A stretch of 8,047 bases of DNA from an uncultured Solobacterium sp. (lineage in GTDB: Bacteria > Bacillota_I > Bacilli_A > Erysipelotrichales > Erysipelotrichaceae), in NCBI GenBank assembly GCA_905194705.1, contig CAJJTI010000086.1, positions 1 through 8,047 of the forward strand, in the 5' to 3' direction. Shown here in pieces: positions 1 through 7,307 of this stretch. The position numbers and the translations under genes are program-made. The notes under the pieces were generated by a model. The model searched no databases. It was given only the letters and a program-made list of their open reading frames with translations, and was not told the origin of the DNA. The stretch's first letter is position 1. Every line of letters starts with the position of its first letter.

Positions 1-2079
1 CTAAAATCTGTAGAAGCCATCATAAAAACAGGAAAAGATATTATCTACTGCAATATCAGTGCAGAAGATAATATCAGCAGATATTGGTAAATATACATCG
101 CCTTTATCAACATCTTTCGGAACCGTTGTATCAAAATCAACCATTCCCTTAACTAGACTACGCACAATTTTAATCTCTAATAATTTATCACTATATCTAT
201 GCAAATCATTCCACATTACAAACTGTGTAAACGAATAATTACCAATAGTAGCTACTTCTATAACATCCCATCCCTCTTTATCAATAATGGCTTTACGAAT
301 CATTAAAATGATTCTATTAACATCAACACCATGTTCATCTTGAGGTAAAGGATCTAAGCCGTTTATTTCAATCTTAAAATTTTGCTTCAGCATTTCAAGT
401 AGAGTAATATTAAACTCAATATCTTCATCTCTTTTTCGTATACAATATCCTTTTCCTGCTTTTCTTGAAAGATCAATTGGGCATAAAACTAATGGAGAAT
501 ATCTCACTGCTTTTGCATCCATCCATTTGAGCATACCTAAAGTCATATATAATGTATTTGCACCACTTTCTTCAAGGGCTGTTTTTGAAACTCTATACAT
601 CTTAGTAAGACTTGTATTTAAAGATTTTTCTGTTGAATATGCAAAAAGTTCTTTTTGTTTACCTGCTTCTTTAACAAAATCTTCATTTTTTCCGATATCT
701 GCCAGCCCTTCTGGTGCTGGGTTACTGATACCTTCAACATAGAAAGGTTGTAATGAATATTCTTGTCCAATAGATAATTTATCTTCAAGAAGTGATAAAG
801 AATGACATAATACAGGAATAATATTCTTTAATCTAATATTGATTAGTGAATTTCTTGAACTTAAATCTAATAATTTTCTTTCCCAATATTGAACTTTATC
901 AATATCTTCTTTTTCAATTTCACCAATATTTTCTACAGACAATTCTTTAGCTTGATTTGTCACTTCAGAATTATCTCTTTCAGTATGTTCAAGTTTAATT
1001 GTAGAACCTTCTTTAATTCTTAATGGAAGTGGTCTATATCCATGATAAATGCGTAAACCTCTAATATCTATAATTGCTTCAAAACTAGGTTGCTCAATTG
1101 TCCTTGCGGCAATTTTAGCGGCATCATCAAAATCTATATTTTTTCCTGCACAGACACACGTACATTCAAATATTACAATTTCACTAATGCCATCCATTAT
1201 TCTCTTGGTAACTTGGGTATAATCTTCAATAACACCATCTTTAAAGCAATTATCAACTAACCAGCAACCGCAATAAATATGCCCTTCATGAAGAATAAGA
1301 AGTGGATGTAAACCAATACTTTCAAGACATGATGCAAAATACAATGTAAGATCCATGCATGTCCCAACGTGATATTCAAGAATATCATCAACAAGACGAA
1401 TTCTTTGACCTAAACCAAAACTAGTTGGTGGTTCGCTATAAACAATGTTCTTTAATTGGATTGCCGCATAAATAGCTGCAACCATTTGTTTGACTCTATT
1501 CGGATCTTGTGATTGATAAGCATCAAAAGAAGGATTTCCTGTCCATTCTTGAAGCCATTTTGATGAACCAATTGCAGTTTCTTTAATCAGAGGATGATTT
1601 GGTGTTACAAATGCAGAAAGTAATGCTTTAAGCTCTACTGGAAATACCGGGACAACTTTATCGTCACCAGTAAGAGCTAATGAACAGCTTCTCCAGAAAT
1701 CAAAAGTACTTATTTCTGTTTCTTGTTCATTTGTATAAATTATCTCTCCTTTGTAAAGAACTTCAAATATAATAGTAGCAAACTCATTTTCAGTTAGTGA
1801 AAGAAGATATTCTACATTAAATTTAAAACTTAAACTTTCCGGTTCAACTGTCGATTCTGGTTCAATTGAAAAAGTTGGATTATTGATTGCTTCAAAAAGG
1901 CCATTAGAAGATTTTACATTAAAAGAAATATAATCAATTTTGGTTTTTGATAAATTTTCAATTTCAAAATAAATAGGTTTAAAAGCTCTCTGATTATGAT
2001 AGTTAGCATAAGAAATATATCCAGACACATGAAAATTAATACGCAGTCTATCTATAACATCTTGCTTTGTTAATTCCAT
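1..2079 (-). CDS. Transglutaminase-like + DUF4011 protein, N-terminal part of a large helicase/nuclease family protein, truncated at the Walker A position
   Basis: 692 codons, ATG start with AGAGGA 8 bases upstream. Seen in order: a beta-rich N-terminal region (about 1-130); a transglutaminase/cysteine-protease-like domain (about 150-330) with a plausible triad Cys241 (GTCMDL), His267 (EGHIYCGCW) and an acidic residue near Glu305; then a DUF4011 region (about 395-650) opening with YWERKLLDLSSRNSLINIR. Known of the family: full-length members are often well over 1,500 residues, with DUF4011 followed by a superfamily 1 helicase and a Vsr/DUF3320-type nuclease end; related genes such as Hhe have been reported as anti-phage defence. 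Here the family's conserved stretch 'P(I/L)xADSSQL...HGPPGTGK' begins (LPISAD, 664-669), degrades to IIFCTDIAVDN, and ends in YDGFYRF and TAG exactly where Walker A is expected. As it stands there is no ATPase. It is either a real truncation, a frameshifted pseudogene, or sequence error at a contig end; what follows lies outside the window. Family call is firm, defence role is inference. Confidence 0.8.
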   Translation of the reverse strand: MELTKQDVIDRLRINFHVSGYISYANYHNQRAFKPIYFEIENLSKTKIDYISFNVKSSNGLFEAINNPTFSIEPESTVEPESLSFKFNVEYLLSLTENEFATIIFEVLYKGEIIYTNEQETEISTFDFWRSCSLALTGDDKVVPVFPVELKALLSAFVTPNHPLIKETAIGSSKWLQEWTGNPSFDAYQSQDPNRVKQMVAAIYAAIQLKNIVYSEPPTSFGLGQRIRLVDDILEYHVGTCMDLTLYFASCLESIGLHPLLILHEGHIYCGCWLVDNCFKDGVIEDYTQVTKRIMDGISEIVIFECTCVCAGKNIDFDDAAKIAARTIEQPSFEAIIDIRGLRIYHGYRPLPLRIKEGSTIKLEHTERDNSEVTNQAKELSVENIGEIEKEDIDKVQYWERKLLDLSSRNSLINIRLKNIIPVLCHSLSLLEDKLSIGQEYSLQPFYVEGISNPAPEGLADIGKNEDFVKEAGKQKELFAYSTEKSLNTSLTKMYRVSKTALEESGANTLYMTLGMLKWMDAKAVRYSPLVLCPIDLSRKAGKGYCIRKRDEDIEFNITLLEMLKQNFKIEINGLDPLPQDEHGVDVNRIILMIRKAIIDKEGWDVIEVATIGNYSFTQFVMWNDLHRYSDKLLEIKIVRSLVKGMVDFDTTVPKDVDKGDVYLPISADIIFCTDIAVDNIFSCFYDGFYRF

Positions 2080-2152
2080 TTTTTATTCCTCTTTTCTATT
2101 TGAAATTATATCCTCAATATACGAGTAAATATATTTAGACTATTAGCATTAT

Positions 2153-2181
2153 ATTATAGATATTCTGATATTTGTTATTAA
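2153..2181 (-). promoter_or_regulatory. Candidate promoter of the DUF4011 gene
   Basis: On the minus strand a perfect -10 TATAAT (2153-2158) lies 17 bases from a -35-like TTAATA (2176-2181, 4 of 6 matches). Transcription would start near 2146, giving a leader of about 65 bases before the ATG. A second TATAAT at 2105-2110 has only a poor -35 (TATATT at 2128-2133). The region is very AT-rich, so chance matches are likely. Position just past the upstream terminator supports an independent transcript. Confidence 0.4.
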
Positions 2182-2187
2182 GCATAT

Positions 2188-2219
2188 AAAAAGATTGAAG
2201 TTTTACCCTCAATCTTTTT
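2188..2219 (-). terminator. Rho-independent terminator after fakA (potentially bidirectional)
   Basis: A perfect 11-base-pair inverted repeat (AAAAAGATTGA at 2188-2198 and its complement at 2209-2219) encloses a 10-base loop. It begins 8 bases past the fakA-like stop codon. Read on the minus strand the descending arm ends in a five-T run. The arms are A/T at their outer ends, so it also gives a T-run on the plus strand. It separates the yloU-fakA unit from the DUF4011 gene. Confidence 0.88.
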
Positions 2220-2227
2220 ACTGTTTA

Positions 2228-3832
2228 TTATTCAACACCAATGATGAAACTGTATACAGGTTGTTTACCATCTTCAGCATCGATATCTACTTCATAGTTT
2301 TCTTCGATGAATTTTTGAATAGCTTCAAATTCTTCATCAGTAGCATCTTCACCACGAATCAGAGTAACAATTTCACTGTCTTCATCACACATCTGTTTGA
2401 TCAGTTCACATGCAGCTTCAATTTTTTCTTTACTTGTAACGACAATATCTTTTTCTAAGATACCCATATAGTCACCAGCGTGAATTTCTCTACCGTCTAC
2501 TGTTGTATCTTTAATAGCATATGTAATTGAACCGGTTTTAACGTGTTCAATCGCAGCCTTCATATCGGCACTGTTTTCTTCTACAGTACCTTCCGGGTTA
2601 AAGCTGATGCAGGCAGCTAATCCTTGTGGAACAGATTTTGTAGGTAATACAATAATATCTTTTCCTTCACTTACTGAAGCAGCCTGTTGAGCGGCCATAA
2701 TAATATTTGAGTTGTTAGGCAAGATGAAGATATGACGCGCATTTACCTTTTTAATTGCACTGACGAAATCTTCTGTAGAAGGATTCATTGTTTGACCACC
2801 TGTCACAACAACGTCTGCTCTATAATCTAAGAATAATTTCTTTAAGCCTTCACCAGATCCTACCGTAATAATACCGAATTCTTTTTCTTCAGCAGGTTCT
2901 TCTTCCTCTTCTAAAATAGATGGTTTTAAACCTTCTTCTACATTGTCAATTTGAACTTTTACAAATTCACCATATCTTTGTCCTAGATTTAATACTTCAC
3001 CTGGTGTAATAGAATATACACGAACTTTTAATAAAGATTCATCTAAAATAACTGTCATATTTTGGCCAAGTTTATTTAGTGATGATCTGAAACGATCTTC
3101 TTTATATAAATGAACACCACTGTCAGATAAGCGAAGAATAAATTCTACACAATAGCCACTTTCTTTAACAAAACTGTCTTTTGAAGCATTACTCTTGGAA
3201 GCTTCTTCAATTGGTGAACCTTCAATATATGCACGGAAACCAGTAAAAATTGCTAATAAGCCAGCTCCACCTGAGTCAACTACTCTAGCTTCTTTTAAAA
3301 TAGGAAGTAGTTCTGGAGTACGATCCAAGGAAGCTTGTGCTTCTTTGCATAATACTTCTAAATATTCATTGATTGTTAATTCTGGATTTTGTTCTGCATA
3401 TACATCAGCATAGTCTGTAGATTCACGAACAACTGTTAAAATTGTTCCTTCTACTGGTCTCATAACTGCTTTATATGCAAGCTTTGCACCATTTAACATT
3501 GCTTCTGCAAATTCTTTAACTGTTAATTCTTTTTTGTCCCCTACATATTGCTGGAATCCACGGAATATTTGTGAAAGGATAACACCAGAGTTACCTCTAG
3601 CTCCCATTAATAATCCTCTTGATAATGTTTTAGCAACTACAGATAACTGTTCGCTGCCTGATTTTTTAACTTCTGCAATACCATTATTAAAAGTTAAAGA
3701 CATATTTGTACCTGTATCACCATCTGGTACAGGGAATACGTTTAATGCATCTACTTCTTTTTTACGATTTAATAAGTTATTACAGCCACTTTCAATCATT
3801 CCTTTGAAAGTTGCTCCACTAATTTTAACCAT
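2228..3832 (-). CDS. fakA: Fatty acid kinase FakA-like protein (DAK2/DhaL + DegV-like, YloV family)
   Basis: FakA phosphorylates a fatty acid held by a FakB (DegV-family) carrier; the acyl-phosphate then enters phospholipid synthesis through PlsX/PlsY. Domains seen: an N-terminal DhaL/DAK2 nucleotide-binding domain (about 1-200) with the Mg-binding loop NVFPVPDGDTGTNMS (Asp37, Asp39), GARGNSG (77-83) and a DSGGAGL motif near 187; a middle domain (about 220-300) with GYCVEF (Cys228) and TPGEVLNLGQRYGEF; an acidic linker (about 304-316); and a DegV-like C-terminal domain with VTGGQTMNPST and ILPNNSNI. At 534 residues it has about the usual length. ATG is preceded by GGAGG at 5 bases, only 11 bases after the yloU stop, so the two are co-transcribed. 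Odd: where family members usually have a VHVHT-type HxH, this protein reads KVRVYS (Arg271, Tyr273). No fakB lies in the window. Family call is secure; kinase activity is inferred from the intact DGD loop. Confidence 0.93.
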   Translation of the reverse strand: MVKISGATFKGMIESGCNNLLNRKKEVDALNVFPVPDGDTGTNMSLTFNNGIAEVKKSGSEQLSVVAKTLSRGLLMGARGNSGVILSQIFRGFQQYVGDKKELTVKEFAEAMLNGAKLAYKAVMRPVEGTILTVVRESTDYADVYAEQNPELTINEYLEVLCKEAQASLDRTPELLPILKEARVVDSGGAGLLAIFTGFRAYIEGSPIEEASKSNASKDSFVKESGYCVEFILRLSDSGVHLYKEDRFRSSLNKLGQNMTVILDESLLKVRVYSITPGEVLNLGQRYGEFVKVQIDNVEEGLKPSILEEEEEPAEEKEFGIITVGSGEGLKKLFLDYRADVVVTGGQTMNPSTEDFVSAIKKVNARHIFILPNNSNIIMAAQQAASVSEGKDIIVLPTKSVPQGLAACISFNPEGTVEENSADMKAAIEHVKTGSITYAIKDTTVDGREIHAGDYMGILEKDIVVTSKEKIEAACELIKQMCDEDSEIVTLIRGEDATDEEFEAIQKFIEENYEVDIDAEDGKQPVYSFIIGVE

Positions 3833-3843
3833 CTTTTCCTCCG

Positions 3844-4203
3844 TTATCCTATCACTTGAACACCTTGAACAAATACATTTACATTCAAGATTTCTTCTGT
3901 CAATGATTTTTCTAAGATATATTTAACTTTCTTTTGTGCTTCGGAAACAACTTCAGAAATTTTCACCCCAAAGCTAACAATAATATATAAATCAATTTCT
4001 AATCCACCATTAACACGTCTTACTACTACACCCTTAGTATAGTTTTCCATTTTTAGTAATTCAGCAAAACCATCTTTTAATGCTTTACGGCTTGCCATAC
4101 CGACTACACCATAGCATTCAGTAATAACACCACCCGCTAATGTAGCAACGGCTTCTTCGGAAACAGTAATGCTTCCATAGTTTGTTTTCTTTTCAACTGT
4201 CAT
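3844..4203 (-). CDS. yloU: Asp23/Gls24 family envelope protein, YloU-like
   Basis: 119 residues, a full-length single-domain member of the Asp23/Gls24 (alkaline shock) family. Family hallmarks seen: an opening GSITVSEEAVATLAGGVITECYGVVGM, a central GGLEIDLYIIVSFGVKI strand pair, and a closing VNVFVQGVQV. There is no signal peptide or membrane segment, so it is cytosolic or membrane-associated through partners, as known for Asp23/AmaP complexes. The molecular role of YloU itself is poorly defined. ATG is preceded by GGGAGA at about 6 bases. It sits directly upstream of the fakA-like gene, a pairing conserved in many Firmicutes (yloU-yloV), and has its own promoter after ftsQ. Confidence 0.93.
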   Translation of the reverse strand: MTVEKKTNYGSITVSEEAVATLAGGVITECYGVVGMASRKALKDGFAELLKMENYTKGVVVRRVNGGLEIDLYIIVSFGVKISEVVSEAQKKVKYILEKSLTEEILNVNVFVQGVQVIG

Positions 4204-4225
4204 AGGTACTCTCCCACAAAATAAT

Positions 4226-4253
4226 ATTATAACAAATCATTGTACAATCACAA
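4226..4253 (-). promoter_or_regulatory. Promoter of yloU-fakA with extended -10
   Basis: On the minus strand: -35 TTGTGA (4248-4253), 16-base spacer, and -10 TATAAT (4226-4231) preceded by TGT, giving the extended -10 TGTTATAAT. It lies in the 52-base gap between the ftsQ stop and the yloU start, and would give a leader of about 15 bases that still contains the GGGAGA ribosome site. There is no terminator after ftsQ, so read-through from the division genes may add to expression. Confidence 0.65.
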
Positions 4254-4255
4254 CT

Positions 4256-5350
4256 TTATCCATTTTGTGTTGTATCAGATGTATCATCTTTTTCATTTTC
4301 TTCTTCAGGAATAATTAATACTCCTGTAGCATAATACCCTTTTTCATAGTTTTCTTCAAAGTTTTTATCTACAATGTCCTGGGCATATTCATCAATTGGG
4401 ATAACTATCGGATTACCATTTTCATCAAGATACTGATTTCCATTTTTATCCGTATAGTAATGCTTTACAGCAGCATCTCCCCATTTATTATATATATAAT
4501 CGCCATTTTCATCTAACCAATATTCATGAGTTATCGTTTCTTCATTCCAAGGACAAGCTCTACCTGATAAAGTTCTTTGATCACTTGTTCCTTCTGCATA
4601 CAAGCAATAATCTTTATTTTTTAATTGTACATATGTTTCATGATAATTATTGATTAAAGAAATATTGTAATAATCTGTAAAGAAGTATCCACCTTCCCGC
4701 ATTTGAATTTCTAGTGTCTCTTTATCATATTTCATACTGTATTGACGAATTTCGGAAATTTCTTCAATCATCTCTTCATCTATCTTCGCTAATGCCTGCG
4801 TCAACAAATGCGTTTGGTCATCTGTTGTAAAACCGACAATAAAAGGGATACGCGCAAGAATAGACATATATTCACTCTTTAATTCTGCTTTCTTACCATC
4901 AGAAAATAAAATATATGCTTTACCATCATCTTCATATCGATAGCCTACTGGTCTTTTTTCTGTTATCTGTAACTGAACAACATTATTTTGTAATAGTCTC
5001 ACTTTACAATCTTCAACTAGTGGATTTTCTTTTATCTTTTTCGCAATGCGACTAGGAAACACCAAGAAATAACGTGTATTATAATCAATTCCTGAAATCT
5101 CTTCGACGATTTCATTTGTTAAGTAATTAGTACCTGTAACTGATAATGCCTTAACTTTACTGAATGGTAATAAGAAATAAACAGCAACAATAATAAAAAC
5201 CGAGAAAACAATTGCCCATGAAAAAATACCACTTTGTTTCTTTGCAAAAGCTTCATTTTCTCGAAATATCTTTCTTTTTTCGATTAAGTTTTTAACTCCT
5301 TCATTTTTATCAGGAAAATCTTCCAGAGTTTTTTCTTTTTCTATCGCCAA
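4256..5350 (-). CDS. ftsQ: Cell division protein FtsQ/DivIB, with an extended C-terminus; TTG start
   Basis: Single-pass membrane protein of the divisome, partner of FtsL/DivIC and FtsB in activating septal wall synthesis. Seen: charged cytoplasmic tail (1-40), one membrane segment (about 41-62), a POTRA domain (about 64-133, starting VKALSVTGTNYLTNE), the beta domain (about 137-245), then a long extracellular tail to 364. Bacillus DivIB is about 260 residues, so roughly 100 are extra; the tail has DENG (280-283), DKNG (301-304) and DENG (309-312), two cysteines (249, 266) and a Glu/Asp-rich end. Start: TTG at 5350 is preceded directly by an in-frame TAA and has GGAG 8 bases upstream; no in-frame ATG occurs before Met162, which is past the membrane segment. 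It overlaps the end of murB by 10 bases, so translational coupling is likely. Confidence 0.92.
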   Translation of the reverse strand: MAIEKEKTLEDFPDKNEGVKNLIEKRKIFRENEAFAKKQSGIFSWAIVFSVFIIVAVYFLLPFSKVKALSVTGTNYLTNEIVEEISGIDYNTRYFLVFPSRIAKKIKENPLVEDCKVRLLQNNVVQLQITEKRPVGYRYEDDGKAYILFSDGKKAELKSEYMSILARIPFIVGFTTDDQTHLLTQALAKIDEEMIEEISEIRQYSMKYDKETLEIQMREGGYFFTDYYNISLINNYHETYVQLKNKDYCLYAEGTSDQRTLSGRACPWNEETITHEYWLDENGDYIYNKWGDAAVKHYYTDKNGNQYLDENGNPIVIPIDEYAQDIVDKNFEENYEKGYYATGVLIIPEEENEKDDTSDTTQNG

Positions 5351-6240
5351 TTAAATTTCTCCACTTCCATATATAAATCTATATCATATTTATCTTTGAC
5401 TGCTTTTTGAACATCAGTAACTAAAGTAATGAAATCTTTTGCGGATGCGTGATTTTCATTCACAATAAAATTAACATGTTTTTCTGATACTACAGCATCA
5501 CCAATTCTTTTCCCTCTAAAACCAGCACCTTCAATAAGTTTCCATGCAGGAATTTCTTCTGGATTACGGAAAATACTGCCAGCGCTATGTTTATCTAAAG
5601 GTTGAGAATTCATTCTTCTTTCTCTACGGCTGTCCATTAGTTCTCTGATTTCTTTCTGATCACCTTTTTGAAGTGTCATCTTCACTGCTAAGATAATCCA
5701 GTCAGGATGCTTTTGGAATATACTTGTGCGGTAAGAAAAACCACAGTCTGCATTTTGAATCCATTCAATTTTGCCATCACGGTATACAGATACACTGTCA
5801 ATTACATCTGCCATGGAACTTTTATAAGCTCCCGCATTCATAAATGTAACTCCACCTACTGTTCCTGGAATGCCACTTGCAAATTCTAACCCGGATAATT
5901 CATTTTTCATTGCTTCATAGCTTAAAGCAATAATTGAACAGCCAGCTTCAGCAACTAAATGCTCATTATCAAAATATGCATTGCATAAATAACGATCTAA
6001 ACGAATGATTACACCATCAAACGGTTCATCTGAACATAATAAATTACTGCCCTTGCCAATCACTTTATAAGGAATATGATTTTGATTCAATTTGTTCATT
6101 ACCCCTTGTAAAGATAATGTATTTTCTGGATATACCACATATCTTGCTACTCCACCTATTCTTAATGTTGTCATTTTAGAAAGGGGAATATTTTCTTCTA
6201 CTTCTGCTAATGCTTCTAATTCTTTATATAAATCTATCAT
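5341..6240 (-). CDS. murB: UDP-N-acetylenolpyruvoylglucosamine reductase MurB
   Basis: Cytosolic FAD enzyme that uses NADPH to reduce UDP-GlcNAc-enolpyruvate to UDP-MurNAc, the second committed step of peptidoglycan precursor synthesis. Seen: the FAD-binding domain with TLRIGGVARYVVYP near the N-terminus, VIGKGSNLL, and SGIPGTVGGVTFMNAGAY; Arg171 in FSYRTS; the proton-donor serine Ser222 in SAGSIFRNP; and a likely catalytic Glu292 in the C-terminal MEVEKF. At 299 residues it has the length of the short (type II) Firmicutes form. ATG overlaps the murG stop as ATGA (4 bases), with AGAGGA upstream inside murG. All key residues are present, so it should be active. Confidence 0.97.
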   Translation of the reverse strand: MIDLYKELEALAEVEENIPLSKMTTLRIGGVARYVVYPENTLSLQGVMNKLNQNHIPYKVIGKGSNLLCSDEPFDGVIIRLDRYLCNAYFDNEHLVAEAGCSIIALSYEAMKNELSGLEFASGIPGTVGGVTFMNAGAYKSSMADVIDSVSVYRDGKIEWIQNADCGFSYRTSIFQKHPDWIILAVKMTLQKGDQKEIRELMDSRRERRMNSQPLDKHSAGSIFRNPEEIPAWKLIEGAGFRGKRIGDAVVSEKHVNFIVNENHASAKDFITLVTDVQKAVKDKYDIDLYMEVEKFNWR

Positions 6241-7307
6241 TGTAAATCCTCTAGCCAGCTTATCATTTTATAAGCGGCATCGTTATATTCTTCTTTTTTT
6301 GCTTTGTTTCTCATAAGAGATAATTTGTTTTCATCATCTAATAGAGTATTTATCGTATCACACAATACTTTTGCATTTAAATCTTTTTCTTCGATAATCA
6401 TGGCTCCACCGTTTTCTGCTATTTCCATAGCATTATAGTACTGGTGATTGTTTGGAACATATGGACTAGGTACTAAAATACTAGCAACACCAAGAGCCAT
6501 AATTTCACTTAATGTTGTTGCTCCAGCTCTACATATTGCTAACTTTGCATATTTTAAAGTCGTTAAACCATCTACATAAGGCACGATATGAATTCTATCG
6601 TTTTCTTGTGTTTTAAATACATATTCATTTGCCTTGCCATGAACGACTAGTATTTGTACATTTTCATTAATACCACCTAAAGACTCATCAATCACTTTAG
6701 CAACACTGCTTGAACCAAGTGATCCCATCATAAATAAAATATATGGTTCTTCAGGATTAATTCCATATTCTTTTAATTGATTCTTGTCAAAATCTTTAGA
6801 AGAAGCAATAGTGGCTTCTGGATTACCATAAACTCGTGTTTTAGCACTTGGGAATTGTTTTAAAGGACCATTAGAACTTAAAACAATCGCATCTGCATAT
6901 TTTCCAAGCATAACATTTGCTTTTCCTGCAAATGAATTTTGTTCATGAATCATTGTAGGAATATGATAGCGAGAAGCAGCCAGTATTAAAGGAACACTGA
7001 TATAATTACCAAAGCCGATACAAGCATCAGGCTGTTCCTGCTTTAATAATTTAGCACATTCATTTTGCGCTTTCAGTAAAGAGAAAGCAGAAGAAATTTT
7101 TGCACCAATTCCTCCATTCATTCCTGACATATGCATACCAATAAAACGATAACCTTTTGAAGGAATAATATCTTTCTCCATTCTGTTATCTGTTCCTAGA
7201 AATACAATCTCAATGTCACTATATTTCTGTTTTAATATTTCTGCAAAAGCAAGTGCTGGATAAATATGACCTCCAGTACCGCCTGTAGCTATCATTACCT
7301 TTTTCAT
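6237..7307 (-). CDS. murG: UDP-GlcNAc:undecaprenyl-PP-MurNAc-pentapeptide GlcNAc transferase MurG
   Basis: Peripheral membrane GT28 glycosyltransferase that adds GlcNAc to lipid I to make lipid II on the inner face of the membrane. Seen in 356 residues: N-terminal glycine loop GGTGGH (9-14), HEQN (121-124), a second glycine-rich loop MGSLGSSS, and the UDP-GlcNAc site CRAGATTLSE with Glu268, followed by PSPYVPNNHQYYNA. The length is normal. The start at 7307 keeps the first beta strand; the ATG at codon 5 would lose most of it. Unlike its neighbours it has no Shine-Dalgarno sequence, see the promoter entry. It leads the murG-murB-ftsQ unit, whereas in many Firmicutes ftsW or murD precedes it, so the cluster is rearranged or split here. 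Confidence 0.97.
   Translation of the reverse strand: MKKVMIATGGTGGHIYPALAFAEILKQKYSDIEIVFLGTDNRMEKDIIPSKGYRFIGMHMSGMNGGIGAKISSAFSLLKAQNECAKLLKQEQPDACIGFGNYISVPLILAASRYHIPTMIHEQNSFAGKANVMLGKYADAIVLSSNGPLKQFPSAKTRVYGNPEATIASSKDFDKNQLKEYGINPEEPYILFMMGSLGSSSVAKVIDESLGGINENVQILVVHGKANEYVFKTQENDRIHIVPYVDGLTTLKYAKLAICRAGATTLSEIMALGVASILVPSPYVPNNHQYYNAMEIAENGGAMIIEEKDLNAKVLCDTINTLLDDENKLSLMRNKAKKEEYNDAAYKMISWLEDLQ

Noticed and set aside
527..742. Plus-strand open frame of 71 codons
   Set aside because: Lies wholly antisense within the DUF4011 gene, has no recognisable domain and no ribosome site that I could see.
2195..2458. Plus-strand open frame of 87 codons, Phe-rich
   Set aside because: Starts within the terminator hairpin and runs antisense to the fakA C-terminus; the Phe/Ile richness reflects reversed Glu/Lys/Asn codons.
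3534..3926. Plus-strand open frame of 130 codons
   Set aside because: Antisense to the strongly conserved DhaL domain and the end of yloU; its sequence is a by-product of that coding constraint.
4400..4520. FtsQ tail repeats as choline-binding or cell-wall-binding repeats
   Set aside because: The aromatic and glycine spacing does not match the roughly 20-residue repeats of that family, and only three irregular copies are seen.
6092..6316. Plus-strand open frame with a hydrophobic end across the murG/murB junction
   Set aside because: Antisense to two certain genes; no independent support.
7295..7307. Alternative murG start at codon 5
   Set aside because: AAGG would be only about 2 bases away and the start would remove most of the first beta strand ahead of GGTGGH.
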